Source: Novosphingobium capsulatum NBRC 12533 (GTDB lineage: Bacteria; Pseudomonadota; Alphaproteobacteria; Sphingomonadales; Sphingomonadaceae). Taken from it: DNA of 64,000 nt. The notes beneath the pieces were generated by a model. That model made no database searches and was not told the DNA's origin. It saw nothing but the letters and a program-made list of their open reading frames with translations. The stretch is taken from the NCBI RefSeq assembly GCF_001598375.1, contig NZ_BCYV01000005.1, positions 310,001-374,000 of the forward strand. The letters are read 5' to 3'. This document shows, one piece after another, positions 63,510-64,000 of this stretch (positions are counted from its first letter, which is position 1; each line of letters starts with the position of its first letter). The position numbers and the translations under genes are program-made.

Positions 63510-64000
63510 ATGGAACTCGTAGCCGTAGACATCGGCGGTACGCACGCGCGCTTTGCCTTGGCCACTGTGGAAGGTGGCCGGGTTACCCACCTGGGCGAGG
63601 CCGTCACACTCAAGACGGCCGAACATGCCAGCTTCCAGCTGGCGTGGGAGGAATTCGCCCGGCAGAACGGTGGCGTGGTGCCCAAGGCCTGCGCCATAGC
63701 CGTGGCGGGGCCGGTGGGTGGTGAGGTGATCAAGTTCACCAATAACCCGTGGATCATCCGCCCGGCGCTGATCCCGGAAAAGCTGGGCGCCGAACGCTAT
63801 GTCGTGGTCAACGATTTCGCCGCCGTCGCCCATGCCGTGGCCCAGGCCGGCGAAGAACACTTCATCCATCTGTCTGGCCCCGATGTGTCGCTGCCCGATC
63901 ATGGCGTATTCAGCGTCGTCGGGCCGGGCACCGGGCTGGGCGTGGCCCAGTTGTGGCGCCATGCGCATGGCTATCATGTGCAGCCCACCGAAGGCGGACA
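63510..64000 (+). CDS. glk: glucokinase, cut by window end
   Basis: The first 163 residues are visible. The N-terminal V-D-I-G-G-T-H-A-R-F-A phosphate-binding motif, A-I-A-V-A-G-P-V-G-G, F-T-N-N-P-W and V-V-N-D-F-A-A-V-A-H match bacterial glucokinase of the non-ROK type, and G-P-G-T-G-L-G-V-A-Q lies near the cut. ATG 63510 follows GGGGGAGAGG. It is 27 bp after edd and completes the operon by feeding glucose into Zwf. The gene continues beyond the window, where eda would be expected. Confidence 0.94.
   Translation, partial: MELVAVDIGGTHARFALATVEGGRVTHLGEAVTLKTAEHASFQLAWEEFARQNGGVVPKACAIAVAGPVGGEVIKFTNNPWIIRPALIPEKLGAERYVVVNDFAAVAHAVAQAGEEHFIHLSGPDVSLPDHGVFSVVGPGTGLGVAQLWRHAHGYHVQPTEGG

Noticed and set aside
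61647..63977. 776-codon open frame on the minus strand opposite edd and glk
   Set aside because: It covers two well-identified genes and lacks any domain signature.

Overview
The window reads as chromosomal DNA of a high-GC alphaproteobacterium of the Sphingomonadales, probably a Novosphingobium- or Sphingomonas-like strain (inference). The evidence is a crtY-crtI-crtB carotenoid operon, a CcrM-type GANTC methyltransferase, three-subunit transhydrogenase genes, two TonB-dependent receptors, an Entner-Doudoroff operon (zwf-pgl-edd-glk) and short GC-rich palindromic repeats. Nearly all of it is coding. I saw no rRNA, tRNA, CRISPR array, prophage or classical insertion sequence.

Layout. 1-6 kb (minus): two paralogous GT-C-like membrane glycosyltransferases, the left one cut by the window edge, then lepB-rnc-era. 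6-10 kb (plus): pgi, glutathione reductase and an extended SDR. 10-16 kb (minus): crtY-crtI-LOG-crtB, apparently continuing into a cytochrome b561 / molybdopterin oxidoreductase pair. 16-19.6 kb (minus): an iron-type TonB receptor and a PepSY membrane protein behind Fur-box-like sites. 19.7-21.8 kb (plus): TPP riboswitch and thiC. 21.9-27.4 kb: small envelope and stress genes, a 2H-phosphoesterase-like gene, dapD, a HAD nucleotidase and a sorbosone-type dehydrogenase. 27.4-30.7 kb (plus): rnhB, ccrM behind a dense GANTC cluster, and folP. 30.8-32.2 kb (minus): a sigma54-type response regulator with GAFPGA in place of GAFTGA. 32.4-35.9 kb (plus): a cytochrome oxidase subunit IV-like peptide and pntAA-pntAB-pntB, split by a 458-bp palindrome-bounded unit carrying a DUF559 nuclease-like gene. 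35.9-38.9 kb (plus): a lipoprotein, a racemase-family protein, dgt and a TIP30-like SDR. 38.9-43.7 kb (plus): tandem glycine riboswitch and gcvT-gcvH-gcvPA-gcvPB. 43.7-49.5 kb: an entericidin-like lipoprotein, an EamA transporter, a solitary cpaF, a GT-like membrane protein and an OmpR-type regulator. 49.7-64 kb: sugar MFS transporter, GH36 alpha-galactosidase, GH68 fructosyltransferase/invertase, LacI regulator, TonB receptor and ROK fructokinase, followed by zwf-pgl-edd and the start of glk.

How the genes work together. The last 14 kb can be read as one route: an outer-membrane receptor and a permease take up a raffinose- or sucrose-type saccharide, GH36 and GH68 cut it, ROK fructokinase and glucokinase phosphorylate the hexoses, Pgi (at 6 kb) interconverts them, and Zwf-Pgl-Edd send them into the Entner-Doudoroff pathway. 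The substrate assignment is inference. The least explained items are the DUF559 palindrome unit inside pnt, the GANTC cluster before ccrM, the LOG gene and the Mo-enzyme/cytochrome b pair tied to the carotenoid operon, and the GAFPGA regulator.
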